DNA of 64,000 nt from Terriglobia bacterium (GTDB taxonomy: Bacteria; Acidobacteriota; Terriglobia; Acidiferrales; UBA7541). The number at the start of each line of letters is the position of its first letter. Within the stretch, counting starts at the first letter, position 1. The stretch is taken from contig JAIQEV010000003.1 in NCBI GenBank assembly GCA_020073585.1, positions 1 to 64,000 on the forward strand, given 5' to 3'. A model generated the notes under the pieces. That model saw only the letters and a program-made list of their open reading frames with translations. It did no database searches and had not been told where the DNA came from. The position numbers and the translations under genes were made by a program. Of the stretch, positions 27,860-36,178 are shown in pieces.

Positions 27860-28343
27860 TGCGCAAACGGACGCCATCTACTTCATGGCCAGCGAGGACG
27901 ACCTGCGCACCGGGCTGCAGCAGCCCTGGACGAGTATCGGCCTGGATTCCGGCGCCATGGCGCTGGATGGGCCGACCTACGAGCCGCACACGCACCCGCG
28001 GGCGTTCGGATCGATGCCCCGGCTGCTCGGGCACTACGTGCGCGACGAACACCTGCTGCCGCTGGAAACGGCGATCCGCAAGATTACTTCCCTGCCCGCG
28101 CAGCGCGAGCACCTGGCGGACCGCGGGCTGCTCCAGCCCGGCTATTTCGCAGACATCACCGTGTTCGACGCCGCGGAGATTGCGGATCACGCCACTTATG
28201 CCAAACCCGATGAATTGTCCACCGGCGTGGACTTCGTTCTCGTGAATGGTCAGGTGGAATACGAGCATGGCAAGCTGACGGGCGTTACCGCCGGGCGCGT
28301 GCTGCGCGGCCGCGGCTACCAGCCGGCGGCGGCCTCAAAGTAA
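27819..28343 (+). pseudogene. Out-of-frame C-terminal fragment of the D-aminoacylase domain
   Basis: This frame (174 codons from ATG 27819) continues the D-aminoacylase family after the break: VDTLLDFILADS, YFMASEDDLR, the catalytic-Asp region SIGLDSGAMA, TYEPHTHPRAFGSMPRLLGHYV, ITSLPAQREHLADRG and a final beta-sandwich strand DFVLVNGQVEYEHG. It overlaps the upstream gene by 41 bp in another frame, and the family segment between PPWVADGG and VDTLLDF is absent. An internal deletion with frameshift is the simplest reading; a separately translated fragment is possible but has no ribosome site. Confidence 0.7.
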
Positions 28344-28486
28344 AAGCTCCCTGACGACACGATACCCGTGCTGAGGGGAAGCGAATCCTATCGTACCCCT
28401 CCGGTCCATCGTGCAGACGCAAATCAAAGAGCTGGCCCGCGCAGGAACTCCCGCAACGGCCGGAATAATATTCACCCGGTTCGAAA

Positions 28487-28514
28487 TTGACATCTTTCTA
28501 TCTAGGGGTATCTT
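28487..28514 (+). promoter_or_regulatory. Sigma70-like promoter of the lipoprotein gene
   Basis: TTGACA (28487-28492), 16-bp spacer, TATCTT (28509-28514), giving a leader of about 45 nt to the ATG at 28566. The region 28344-28486 shows no gene. Confidence 0.5.
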
Positions 28515-28565
28515 GGAGAGTGTGCCCGCGCTTCGATACCCGAACCGGGCAGGAGGTATTTCGCC

Positions 28566-29243
28566 ATGAGCCGCAAATTCTTTTCGATGATTGCCAGCAT
28601 CAGCCTGTTGGCGTTTCTTGCGGGGTGCAAAACGCTCAGCCCCGAACAGGCCGATAAGACAACTCCCGAGGAAGGCAAAAGTGCGGGAAAGGTCGCTGCC
28701 AAAACAGCCGCTGCCCCCACCGTGAGGACCATCGTCGTTCCCGAAGGAACGGAAATTTCCGTCGTTCTCGACCAAACCATCGGCTCGAAAATCAGCCAGC
28801 CTGGCCAGCGATTTGACGCTTCCGTAGCCGACGCGGTTGAAGTGGACGGTAAGATCGTCATCCCCAAAGGAGCCCACGCCGAAGGGGTGATCCGCGACGC
28901 CAAGCCTGCCGGCCGTTTCAAGGGCGGGGCCGTGCTCGCGCTGGATCTGACCTCCATCACCGTCAGTGGCAAGCCCTACGAAATCGAGGCATCCGCGCCC
29001 GCTCTGACCAGCAAAGGAAAAGGCAAGCGCACAGCCGCCATGGTCGGCGGCGGGGCGGGAGCCGGAGCTGCGATCGGGGCGCTAGCGGGCGGCGGTAAAG
29101 GCGCTGCCATCGGTGCCGCTGTCGGCGCCGCAGCCGGTACGGGAGGAGCGGCCTTCACCGGCAATCGCGACATCGTTTTGCAGGCCGAAACCGGCCTGAC
29201 ATTCAAGCTGCTGAAGCCGCTGGCGCTGAAGGAAAAGCGCTAG
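28566..29243 (+). CDS. Lipoprotein with glycine-zipper C-terminus
   Basis: A 225-residue lipoprotein. The signal ends in the lipobox LAFLAGC, so it is lipid-anchored. A beta-rich domain (about 55-150; [37 protein letters not shown]) is followed by a glycine zipper ([20 protein letters not shown], about 158-200) likely to insert in or span a membrane. It is homologous to the C-terminal two thirds of the protein at 51465-52283. Function unknown. AGGAGGTATTTCGCC precedes the ATG. A separate promoter lies upstream; the SDR gene follows after 35 bp. Confidence 0.8.
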   Translation: MSRKFFSMIASISLLAFLAGCKTLSPEQADKTTPEEGKSAGKVAAKTAAAPTVRTIVVPEGTEISVVLDQTIGSKISQPGQRFDASVADAVEVDGKIVIPKGAHAEGVIRDAKPAGRFKGGAVLALDLTSITVSGKPYEIEASAPALTSKGKGKRTAAMVGGGAGAGAAIGALAGGGKGAAIGAAVGAAAGTGGAAFTGNRDIVLQAETGLTFKLLKPLALKEKR

Positions 29244-29278
29244 GCAGCACCACGGCAATTTTTCGGAGAGATCCTCTG

Positions 29279-30040
29279 CTGACCAACCAGACCGCACTCA
29301 TCACCGGCGCCGGCAGCCCCGGCGGCATCGGCTTCGCGGTTGCCCGCCGGCTGCACGCCGCCGGCATCCGCGTGGCCATTACCTCGACGACGGAGCGCAT
29401 CCATGCGCGCGCCCAGGAACTCGACCCCAGCGGGAAAAACGTGCTCTCCTTCGTCGCCGACCTCACCGTCGAGGCCGAAGCGCAGCGCCTGGTGGACGCG
29501 GTCCTCGAGCGCGCCGGGCAGCTGCACATCCTCGTCAATAACGCGGGCATGGTGCAGACCGGCGAAGCGATGCTGAGCAAGCCGCTGCGCGACCTCAGCT
29601 ACGCCGAGTGGCGGCGGCAGATCGCCATCACGCTGGACACCGCGTTTCTCATGACCCGCGCGGTTCTGCCGGCGATGACCAAGCACAAGTACGGGCGCAT
29701 CGTGAACGTTTCTTCGGTGACCGGGCCGCTGGTGAGCAACATCGGCTCGTCGGCTTACGGAGCGGCCAAGGCCGGGCTCGACGGCATGATGCGCGCGGTG
29801 GCGCTGGAAACCGGGGGCGACGGCATCACCATCAATTCCGTGGCGCCGGGCTGGGTGGCCACGGCCTCGACCACGGAGGAAGAGCGCGCCGCGGCCCGGC
29901 ACACGCCGCTCGGCCGCGCCGCCACGCCGGACGAAGTTGCCGCCGCGGTCTGCTTTCTGGCCACGCCGGACGCTTCGTACATCACCGGTCAGGTTTTGGT
30001 GGTGGATGGGGGAAATATTCTGCAGGAAACCAAGGGGTAG
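29279..30040 (+). CDS. Short-chain dehydrogenase/reductase with apparent CTG start
   Basis: A 253-residue classical SDR, NAD(P)-dependent, substrate unknown. Motifs: cofactor loop TGAGSPGGIG (9-18), NNAG, catalytic Ser in IVNVSSVTG, and YxxxK in SAYGAAKAG. The first ATG in frame (29372) would remove the cofactor loop. Upstream of it the frame has no ATG, GTG or TTG after the previous gene, but a CTG at 29279 stands 8 bp after GGAGAG and gives the normal SDR N-terminus TNQTALITGAG. CTG (or a mis-called ATG) is therefore the likely start; CTG 29276 is the alternative. It ends before a bidirectional terminator. Confidence 0.85.
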   Translation: MTNQTALITGAGSPGGIGFAVARRLHAAGIRVAITSTTERIHARAQELDPSGKNVLSFVADLTVEAEAQRLVDAVLERAGQLHILVNNAGMVQTGEAMLSKPLRDLSYAEWRRQIAITLDTAFLMTRAVLPAMTKHKYGRIVNVSSVTGPLVSNIGSSAYGAAKAGLDGMMRAVALETGGDGITINSVAPGWVATASTTEEERAAARHTPLGRAATPDEVAAAVCFLATPDASYITGQVLVVDGGNILQETKG

Positions 30041-30048
30041 AGAAAAAA

Positions 30049-30068
30049 GGGCGGACCAAGGTCCGCCC
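30049..30068. terminator. Bidirectional terminator between convergent genes
   Basis: Perfect inverted repeat GGGCGGACC-AA-GGTCCGCCC between the SDR stop (30040) and the ino1 stop (30132). AGAAAAAA precedes it, so on the minus strand it is followed by a U-rich run. Confidence 0.7.
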
Positions 30069-30083
30069 CTTCCCAGTAAAATC

Positions 30084-30111
30084 CGTCATTTCGAGCGAAG
30101 CGAGAAATCTC
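30084..30111. repeat. Intergenic element of CATTTCGAGCGAAGCGAGAA type
   Basis: The sequence around 30087-30108 has short outer arms ATTTC/GAAAT. I recall elements of this kind recurring in intergenic DNA of several phyla; only one copy is seen here, so the call rests on memory of the motif and not on repetition within the window. Confidence 0.3.
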
Positions 30112-30131
30112 TCTTCGCTTGGCGATGTGTG

Positions 30132-31445
30132 CTAGTCGTAGTATTCCTGGCCGAGGTGGGTGATGAGGTCTTCGCCCATCATCCAGCGCAGGGTATTCTT
30201 GAGTTTCATGAGCTGGATGAACAGGTCGTGCTCGGGATACAGCCCCGGGGCGGTCATCGGCGACTTGAGATAGAAGCTGAGCCACTCCTGGATGCCGCGC
30301 ATGCCCGCGCGCTGCGCCAGGTCCAGGAACAGCACCAGGTCCAGCACGATGGGCGCCGCCAGGATCGAATCGCGGCACAGGAAGTCCACCTTGATCTGCA
30401 TGGGGTAGCCCAGCCAGCCGAAAATGTCGATGTTGTCCCAGCCCTCTTTGTTGTCGCCGCGCGGCGGATAATAGTTGATGCGCACCTTGTGGCAGATCTT
30501 GCCGTAGAGCTGCGGATAAAGGTGCGGCTGCAGAATGTACTCCAGCACGCTGAGCTTCGATTCTTCCTTGGTCTTGAACGAGCCGGGATCCTCCAGCACT
30601 TCGCCGTCGCGGTTGCCCAGAATGTTCGTCGAGAACCAGCCGTTCATCCCCAGCATGCGCGCCTTGAACGCCGGCGCCAGCACCGTCTTCAGCAGCGTCT
30701 GCCCGGTCTTGAAGTCCTTGCCGGCCACCGGCACGCCGTGCTCCTGCGCTAGCTGCAGCAGCGCGGGAATGTCCGCGGTCAGGTTGGGCGCGCCGTTGCC
30801 GAAGGGCACGCCGCTGGTGATCGCGGCCCAGGCGTAGAGCATGGACGGCGCAATCGCCGGGTGGTTGGCCTTCATCGCCGCTTCGAACTTCTCCGGCGTG
30901 CTGTGCGCCTCTTCCGGCGCCAGGAAAATCTCCGTCGAGCCGCACCACAGCATCACCAGGCGCGCGCACTGGTTCTTCTTCTTGAAATTGGCGATGTCCG
31001 CCTTGAGCTGCAGCGCGATGTCGTACTTGGTCTTGCCCTTCTTCACGTTCTTGCCGTCCAGCTTCTTCACGTAGTTGCGGTCGAAGGCTGCGGGCATGGG
31101 CTTGATCTTCGACAGGAACGCCTTCACTTCCTTCAGATGGTGCGGCTCGAGCACCCCGGCGCGGGCCGCCGCCTCGTAGGAGTTTTCCGGAAAGATGTCC
31201 CAGCCGCCGAAAACCAGGTCCTGCAGCTTGGCCAGGGCCACGAAATCGCGGATCAGCGGCGAGCGGTTGTCGGTGCGCTTGCCCAGGCGGATGGTGCCCA
31301 TCTGCGTCAGCGAACCCACCGGCTGCGCCTTGCCGCTGCGCACCAGCTCCACGCCGGCCATGAACGTCGTGCCCACCGCCCCCATGCCCGGCAGCAGCAC
31401 TCCCAGTTTTCCTTTCGGCGGGGCGATCTTCGCTGGCTTGTCCAT
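30132..31445 (-). CDS. ino1: Inositol-3-phosphate synthase
   Basis: A 437-residue member of the myo-inositol-1-phosphate synthase family, which cyclises glucose-6-phosphate to inositol-3-phosphate with NAD. The Rossmann start is KLGVLLPGMGAVGTTFMAGV. Family segments include GGWDIFPENSYEAA, VMLWCGSTEI, SMLYAWAAITSGVPFGNGAPN, PVAGKDFKTGQTLLKTVLAP with the active-site Lys, and NGWFSTNILGNRDGEVL. The product feeds inositol lipids or compatible solutes. It is the last gene on the minus strand of this block, 183 bp after the PASTA gene, and ends at a shared terminator. Confidence 0.93.
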   Translation of the reverse strand: MDKPAKIAPPKGKLGVLLPGMGAVGTTFMAGVELVRSGKAQPVGSLTQMGTIRLGKRTDNRSPLIRDFVALAKLQDLVFGGWDIFPENSYEAAARAGVLEPHHLKEVKAFLSKIKPMPAAFDRNYVKKLDGKNVKKGKTKYDIALQLKADIANFKKKNQCARLVMLWCGSTEIFLAPEEAHSTPEKFEAAMKANHPAIAPSMLYAWAAITSGVPFGNGAPNLTADIPALLQLAQEHGVPVAGKDFKTGQTLLKTVLAPAFKARMLGMNGWFSTNILGNRDGEVLEDPGSFKTKEESKLSVLEYILQPHLYPQLYGKICHKVRINYYPPRGDNKEGWDNIDIFGWLGYPMQIKVDFLCRDSILAAPIVLDLVLFLDLAQRAGMRGIQEWLSFYLKSPMTAPGLYPEHDLFIQLMKLKNTLRWMMGEDLITHLGQEYYD

Positions 31446-31628
31446 GAAACTCCTCGGTCCTCAGAATGTGCCGCGCCGGCCGTCTTTCCAACCAGGCGAA
31501 CCAACGCGCAAAGAAAAGACTAAACAAAAGTGTAATCATGCGCGAACCGCGGACGATTTGCAAATTGAAAGGGAAGCGGGACTTCGCGCAGTTCCATCTC
31601 TTCGCTTCTGGTCTTCAGGAGCGGCCTG

Positions 31629-32537
31629 CTAGTTGGCGACGGTCAGTTCCACCGTGGCGGAAACCGCGACCCGCGCCCCGGCCGGCGGGGCCTGCTCGAT
31701 GACCGCGCCGTGCGGCCACTGCGCGGCGGCCACGTAGTTGGCTTTGTAGCGCAGGGGGACCTGGCTGAGGAGCCGCGCCGCTTCCGCTTCGCTCAGTCCG
31801 GCGAGCGCGGGCATGATGTAGGCGGACTCCCGCGCGGGTTGCGCGACCAGCACGTTCACCCGCGGCGTGGCCGCTCCGTTCCCCGGCCGCGGGCTCTGGA
31901 TCACCACGGTGTCCCCGAGGGCCTCCGGCAGCGTGACGCTCGAGACTTCTCCGATCTGCAAGCCCGCGCGCAGCAGTTCGATGCGTGAGGCGCGCAGCGA
32001 TTTGCCCTCCAGCGCCGGAATCGAGAGCTGGCGCTGGCCCAGGCTGAGAATCACGTGGGCCTGCTGGGAAACCTTCATTTGCATGCCCGGAGGCGGCGTC
32101 TGGCGCACCACCACGTTGATGGGCAGGTCGCTGTACATGCGATCGGCGACGCGCAGCAGCAGTCCGCTGGAACGCAGGAGATGGTCGGCCTCGGCCACGT
32201 TTTTCCCGACCAGATTGGGCATGGCCACTTCGCGGCCATGGATGGCGATGCGCATGGCGGTGATCGCGCTCAGGAAGGCCGCGGACGCCAGGATAAAGAC
32301 CAGCAGGGTGACGCGCGTCAGCCACTCCAGGCGCTGCCGCAGGGTCATGCCCCCGGGTTCGGCCCCGGAATCGGCCCCGGAATCGGGAAGTCCCGCAGGG
32401 GTCGCTTCAAACCACGTTTTCGGCAGCTCCTCGGAGTCCGGCTCGGGCGAAGTTTCCGGCTCCGCGTCGAGCGGCCCGTTGGGCGGCTCGTCGGGTGGGC
32501 CGTCGGGCGGCACTCGATGATCGTCGGCGCCGCTCAT
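31629..32537 (-). CDS. Membrane-anchored protein with three PASTA domains
   Basis: A 302-residue protein: an acidic, proline-rich cytoplasmic segment (1-65), one transmembrane helix (about 74-95, VTLLVFILASAAFLSAITAM), then three extracellular PASTA domains (about 105-170, 171-240, 241-302). Each follows the pattern MPNLVGKNVAEADHLL or QTPPPGM. PASTA domains bind muropeptides or beta-lactams and usually sit on Ser/Thr kinases or PBPs; here there is no kinase domain. The start ATG 32537 overlaps the stop of the TldE-like gene, so the two are translationally coupled. Confidence 0.88.
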   Translation of the reverse strand: MSGADDHRVPPDGPPDEPPNGPLDAEPETSPEPDSEELPKTWFEATPAGLPDSGADSGAEPGGMTLRQRLEWLTRVTLLVFILASAAFLSAITAMRIAIHGREVAMPNLVGKNVAEADHLLRSSGLLLRVADRMYSDLPINVVVRQTPPPGMQMKVSQQAHVILSLGQRQLSIPALEGKSLRASRIELLRAGLQIGEVSSVTLPEALGDTVVIQSPRPGNGAATPRVNVLVAQPARESAYIMPALAGLSEAEAARLLSQVPLRYKANYVAAAQWPHGAVIEQAPPAGARVAVSATVELTVAN

Positions 32538-34243
32538 TTTTTGGTGCTGGCCGCGGCGGACGCAAAGGGCGGCGGCGGATAATCCGGGAGCTTGTCCTTG
32601 CTGGTATCCGCGCGCTTCACCTCCAGCTCGTCGAAGAGCACGGAGGGGCTGATGACGGCGGCGGGCAGCCCGCTCGCGCGGTTGCTCACCAGCGGATCAT
32701 CGCCCGCGGCGATCAAGTTGTTGCGCAGCGTGCGGATGTCCAGTTCGCTGAAGACCGCGCCGCGAATGAGCTCTTCGTGGCCGTCCTTTTCGTAGAGGCG
32801 GTAGAGCAGCCGCGGCGAGTTCCCGGGGCCCAGCGTGTCCACGCGATAGCCGTACGGTTTGCCCTGCGCGCGCACCATTTCCAGCACCTGCTGGCGCAGC
32901 GCCGCGGCCGCCTGCGGCTGCGACGTGCGGATGAACAGATTGCCGATGCTCGGCTGCGGGATGCCCCCCGGCCCGGTGCGCCCGTGCCCGTTGGAAGCGG
33001 GGAAGTCGCGGATGGGCAAGCGCCCGAGCAGATAGCTGGCCAGGATGCCCTTGTCCACCGCGGTGACCGCCTGCGCGCGCACGCCCTCGCTGTCCACCTC
33101 GTAGCTGCCGACGAGGCTCTTGCCCTGGAACTGCTTCGCCGTGGGATCGTCCACCACCGTGAGAAACGCCGGCAGCACGCGCGCCTTGTAGCTGGTGTCG
33201 AACGCCCCGGTCGTGCGCTTGGGGCTGCCGGGCTGCGGCTTGCGCCCCAGAATATTTTCGCCCACCAGGCCCGCGAACATGTCGTCCGCGGCGTCCGCGG
33301 CGAACAGCACCGGGCCGCGGTACTCCTCTTCGGCGATGGGCGCTTCGCGCAGCGCCACCAGCGTCTCCAGGGTTTTCTTCGTATCCGCGAGCAGCGCCGC
33401 GCGCGCCGGCAGCTCTTCCGGGCGCCCCACGGTCCAGTAGGGACTGCGCGCCAGGCGCATGCCGTCGCCAGCTTGCGTGAAGCCGCCGATGGTCACGGTG
33501 TAGGTGGTTCGCCCGGAGCGCATGACCGTCCCTTCGGAATTCACGAAATACTCGTTGACGGCCGTGAAGCGCGCCGAACCGGTCAGCGACTGCACCGCGG
33601 GATATTCCCGGTACAGGCTGGTGGCGTCCTCCAGCGTCTTGCGCCACGCGGCGCCATCCGCCCCCAGGGCCACCAGGGGGCCGACCGCCGTCACCGGCGT
33701 CGCCCGCGCGAAGTCGTCCACCGGATTGGCGTCCGCGGCGAACTGCTTCATGTACGCCTGTTTCTCCGTCAGCGATTCGCCCGCGGCTTTGTAGGCTTCG
33801 TCGGTGGCCAGCCAGATCTGGCGGCGCAGTGCGATCGGGTCGTTGTCCAGCGGCAGATAGGCCGTTTCCCCGATGCCCTGGCCGATGAAGCTGTCCTGCT
33901 TGTAATCCCCGACGCGCACCACCACCCGCAGCACCCGCCCGCGCATGTTCTGTTCCTCGCGCGCCGCTCCGAAGGCCGCCTCCACGTAGCAATCGTGCAC
34001 GTCGTGGACGCGGTACTCGATGTAGTAGGGAGCCTGCACCTGCTCCATCTTCAACTGCGCCTTCGAGCGCTCCAGTTCCGTCAGCAGCGCTTCCAGCAGC
34101 GGATCGGCGGAGGCCGCGGCCCGTGCTTCCGCGGCGGCGTCCGCCGCGCCCGCCGCCGGGGTGTTTGCGGCGCGCAGCGGTTTCCCCGCGGCCAGCAGCA
34201 AAGCCAGCGTCACAAGTGCCAGAGTGCGTTGCGCGATCTTCAC
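32534..34243 (-). CDS. Secreted TldE/PmbA-like protein lacking the zinc motif
   Basis: A 569-residue TldD/PmbA-superfamily protein with a signal peptide (MKIAQRTLALVTLALLLAAG, ending near RAA). Its C-terminal half has the family's NGHGRTGPGGIPQPSIGNLF and RAQGKPYGYRVDTLG segments. At the place where TldD has HExxxH it reads VLFAADAADDMF (about 312-323), so the zinc site is absent, as in TldE/PmbA. In cytoplasmic TldD/TldE, only TldD carries the metal and the two form a heterodimer. The start overlaps the TldD stop (ATGA at 34240-34243), consistent with a 1:1 complex in the periplasm. Confidence 0.85.
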   Translation of the reverse strand: MKIAQRTLALVTLALLLAAGKPLRAANTPAAGAADAAAEARAAASADPLLEALLTELERSKAQLKMEQVQAPYYIEYRVHDVHDCYVEAAFGAAREEQNMRGRVLRVVVRVGDYKQDSFIGQGIGETAYLPLDNDPIALRRQIWLATDEAYKAAGESLTEKQAYMKQFAADANPVDDFARATPVTAVGPLVALGADGAAWRKTLEDATSLYREYPAVQSLTGSARFTAVNEYFVNSEGTVMRSGRTTYTVTIGGFTQAGDGMRLARSPYWTVGRPEELPARAALLADTKKTLETLVALREAPIAEEEYRGPVLFAADAADDMFAGLVGENILGRKPQPGSPKRTTGAFDTSYKARVLPAFLTVVDDPTAKQFQGKSLVGSYEVDSEGVRAQAVTAVDKGILASYLLGRLPIRDFPASNGHGRTGPGGIPQPSIGNLFIRTSQPQAAAALRQQVLEMVRAQGKPYGYRVDTLGPGNSPRLLYRLYEKDGHEELIRGAVFSELDIRTLRNNLIAAGDDPLVSNRASGLPAAVISPSVLFDELEVKRADTSKDKLPDYPPPPFASAAASTKK

Positions 34244-36030
34244 GGCTTCACCTCCGCCTTCGGCGCTGCGTCTTTGCCCGCTCCGGGCGTTTCAAACCCC
34301 GGCGGAGGCAGGATGGGCGGCCGCGTGTGCGAATGCCCGCGCTTCTGTACTTCCATTTCCGAGAACAGCATGGCGGGAGCGGCCGCGGACACCGGCACGC
34401 TGCCGGATTCCGCCCCGCACACCCCGTTGAACACCTGCGGCTTGTCTCCGGTGACCAGGATGCGCGTCAGCGCCGCCAGCGGCGTCCCCACGATGTCCAC
34501 GCCGCGCACCAGCTCGTCCGGCCGCCCGTCCGCGTACACCCGATAGACCATCACCGGGAGCACCTGGAACGCCTGCGGCAGCGCGCGCGAGGTCAGCGTG
34601 AAGCCCCCCTGCACATCGTCAAAATACAGCCCGTACGGCTTCCCCTGCTTCTTCACTTCCTCCAGGAAGCGCTTGCGCAGTTCGCTGTCCGCTACCGTCT
34701 GCGTGGACGTGACCAGCAGATTGCCCTGCCGCCCCGTGGGCATCAGCCCGGGCTGGTTGCGCCCGTGCCCGTTCGATTTCTCGAAGCCCGTGACGGGCAT
34801 GCGCGACATCAAAAAATTTTTTAGCACCCCGTTCTGGATCACCTCCACCCGCTGCGCCGCTACCCCTTCGTCGTCGAAGTCGTAGCTCCCGGCCAACTTC
34901 ACCCCGTTGAGCTGCCGCGTCGTCGGGTCGTCGGTGACGCTGAGGAACTTCGGCAGGATTTCCTGCCCCACCTTCTTGGTGAACGTCTGGCCCTCGTCTT
35001 CGTCGCGTTGCCGGTGGCCTTCCAGACGGTGCCCTAGCACTTCGTGGAAGAACACCGCGGCGGCGCGCCCCGAGAGCATGGCCGGTCCGTCGAAGGGCTC
35101 GGCGACCGGCGCCTTGCGCAGCGCCTGCAGGTCCGCCGCCACGCGCTCGATCTTCCCCAGCAGTTCGCTCTCCGCCGGAAGTTCCCCCGGGCTCGGCGCC
35201 TGAAACGTTTCCACCCGCAGCAGCTCCATGCCGTCATCGGCGCGCGTCTGCGCCTGGATGATCAGCCGCGCCGAGGCGCTCGGCGAAACGATCATGCTGC
35301 CCTCGCTCGTAACCAGCCGCGACGTCCCCCCTTGCACCTGCAGCACCACCACCGCCGAGTACACCTCGGGGTATTTGCGGAATGCCGCGGACAGCCGCCG
35401 CACCTCGCCTTCCCAGGCGGCGTGGTCGAAAGCCGGCGGCGCCCCCGGGGCGCCCGTGCGGTGCTCCACGCTGTCTTTCGAAAAGTCCGGCGACTTGTCC
35501 TCTTCTTCCGCGCGCACCGCCGTATTCGTCTTGACGTTCAGGAACGCGGGCGCGGCGCGCTTATATTCCCGGTCGGTGAGCTCCCACAGGACGCGCGCGA
35601 TGGCCTCGGAGTTGTCGCCCAGCGGCAGCGTTCCGGAAGTCATCCCCGAGGGGCGGCTCTGCCCGTGCGTGTTGTCCAGCGCCGGCGAACCCACGCGCAT
35701 GGCCACGTCGGCCTGCCGCCGCTGCACCGCGGCATTGGTCAGCAAGCTGCCGAAGGCCCCCACCAGCACCGCCAGGTCCTGGTCGTACACCGTGTAGCTC
35801 AGGAAGTACGGCGCGGGATCGCTCTTCCCCAGTTCCTTGGTGGCCCGCGTCAGTTCGCCCTTCATGGTCTGCAGGATGGCGTCGGGGGCGGGCGACTGCG
35901 CGCGAGCATCGTTGGCCGCTTGGCCCAGCGGCGCGCCGCAAAGCTGCAGCGTCAGTACGCCGCATAGCAAGACGCGGCCCGCGGCCTTCATGCGCCCCGC
36001 GGGTGTGATGTCGTTCCGGTGAAAAATCAT
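34240..36030 (-). CDS. Secreted TldD-like zinc metalloprotease
   Basis: A 596-residue TldD homologue with an N-terminal signal (residues about 14-39, MKAAGRVLLCGVLTLQLCGA). The zinc site HEVLGHRLEGH begins at His329, the TldD-type HExxxH. Downstream are ILPKFLSVTDDPT, LAGSYDFDDEGV and SNGHGRNQPGLMPTGRQGNL. Cytoplasmic TldD/E degrade unfolded peptides and mature microcins; an exported pair would act on periplasmic or surface peptides (inference). ATG 36030 follows GGAGCGACACGA and is preferred over ATG 35991. A copy of the dispersed palindrome lies 25 bp upstream. Confidence 0.87.
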   Translation of the reverse strand: MIFHRNDITPAGRMKAAGRVLLCGVLTLQLCGAPLGQAANDARAQSPAPDAILQTMKGELTRATKELGKSDPAPYFLSYTVYDQDLAVLVGAFGSLLTNAAVQRRQADVAMRVGSPALDNTHGQSRPSGMTSGTLPLGDNSEAIARVLWELTDREYKRAAPAFLNVKTNTAVRAEEEDKSPDFSKDSVEHRTGAPGAPPAFDHAAWEGEVRRLSAAFRKYPEVYSAVVVLQVQGGTSRLVTSEGSMIVSPSASARLIIQAQTRADDGMELLRVETFQAPSPGELPAESELLGKIERVAADLQALRKAPVAEPFDGPAMLSGRAAAVFFHEVLGHRLEGHRQRDEDEGQTFTKKVGQEILPKFLSVTDDPTTRQLNGVKLAGSYDFDDEGVAAQRVEVIQNGVLKNFLMSRMPVTGFEKSNGHGRNQPGLMPTGRQGNLLVTSTQTVADSELRKRFLEEVKKQGKPYGLYFDDVQGGFTLTSRALPQAFQVLPVMVYRVYADGRPDELVRGVDIVGTPLAALTRILVTGDKPQVFNGVCGAESGSVPVSAAAPAMLFSEMEVQKRGHSHTRPPILPPPGFETPGAGKDAAPKAEVKP

Positions 36031-36054
36031 TCGTGTCGCTCCACATTTACTTCT

Positions 36055-36073
36055 GTGACCGCGCAGCGGTCAC
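36055..36073. repeat. Dispersed TGACCGC-N3-GCGGTCA palindrome, single copy
   Basis: Perfect 8-bp arms GTGACCGC/GCGGTCAC around GCA, in the gap between fmt (stop 36179) and the tldD-like start at 36030. Core and loop are identical to the copy at 17011-17031. Confidence 0.75.
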
Positions 36074-36178
36074 CTATCGCACTAGCACGGAAGCGCGAGT
36101 ATGCCTCAGTGCCGTGTTCCGTGCAATTTCCATGCGCCGCCGCTGTTCCTTCTCCGCAGCGCGCCACTTCCGGCGGCC

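Noticed and set aside
32495-34546. 683-codon plus-strand frame opposite the TldE-like gene
   Set aside because: Arg/Gln/Ala-rich shadow of two coupled genes with clear signal peptides and family motifs.
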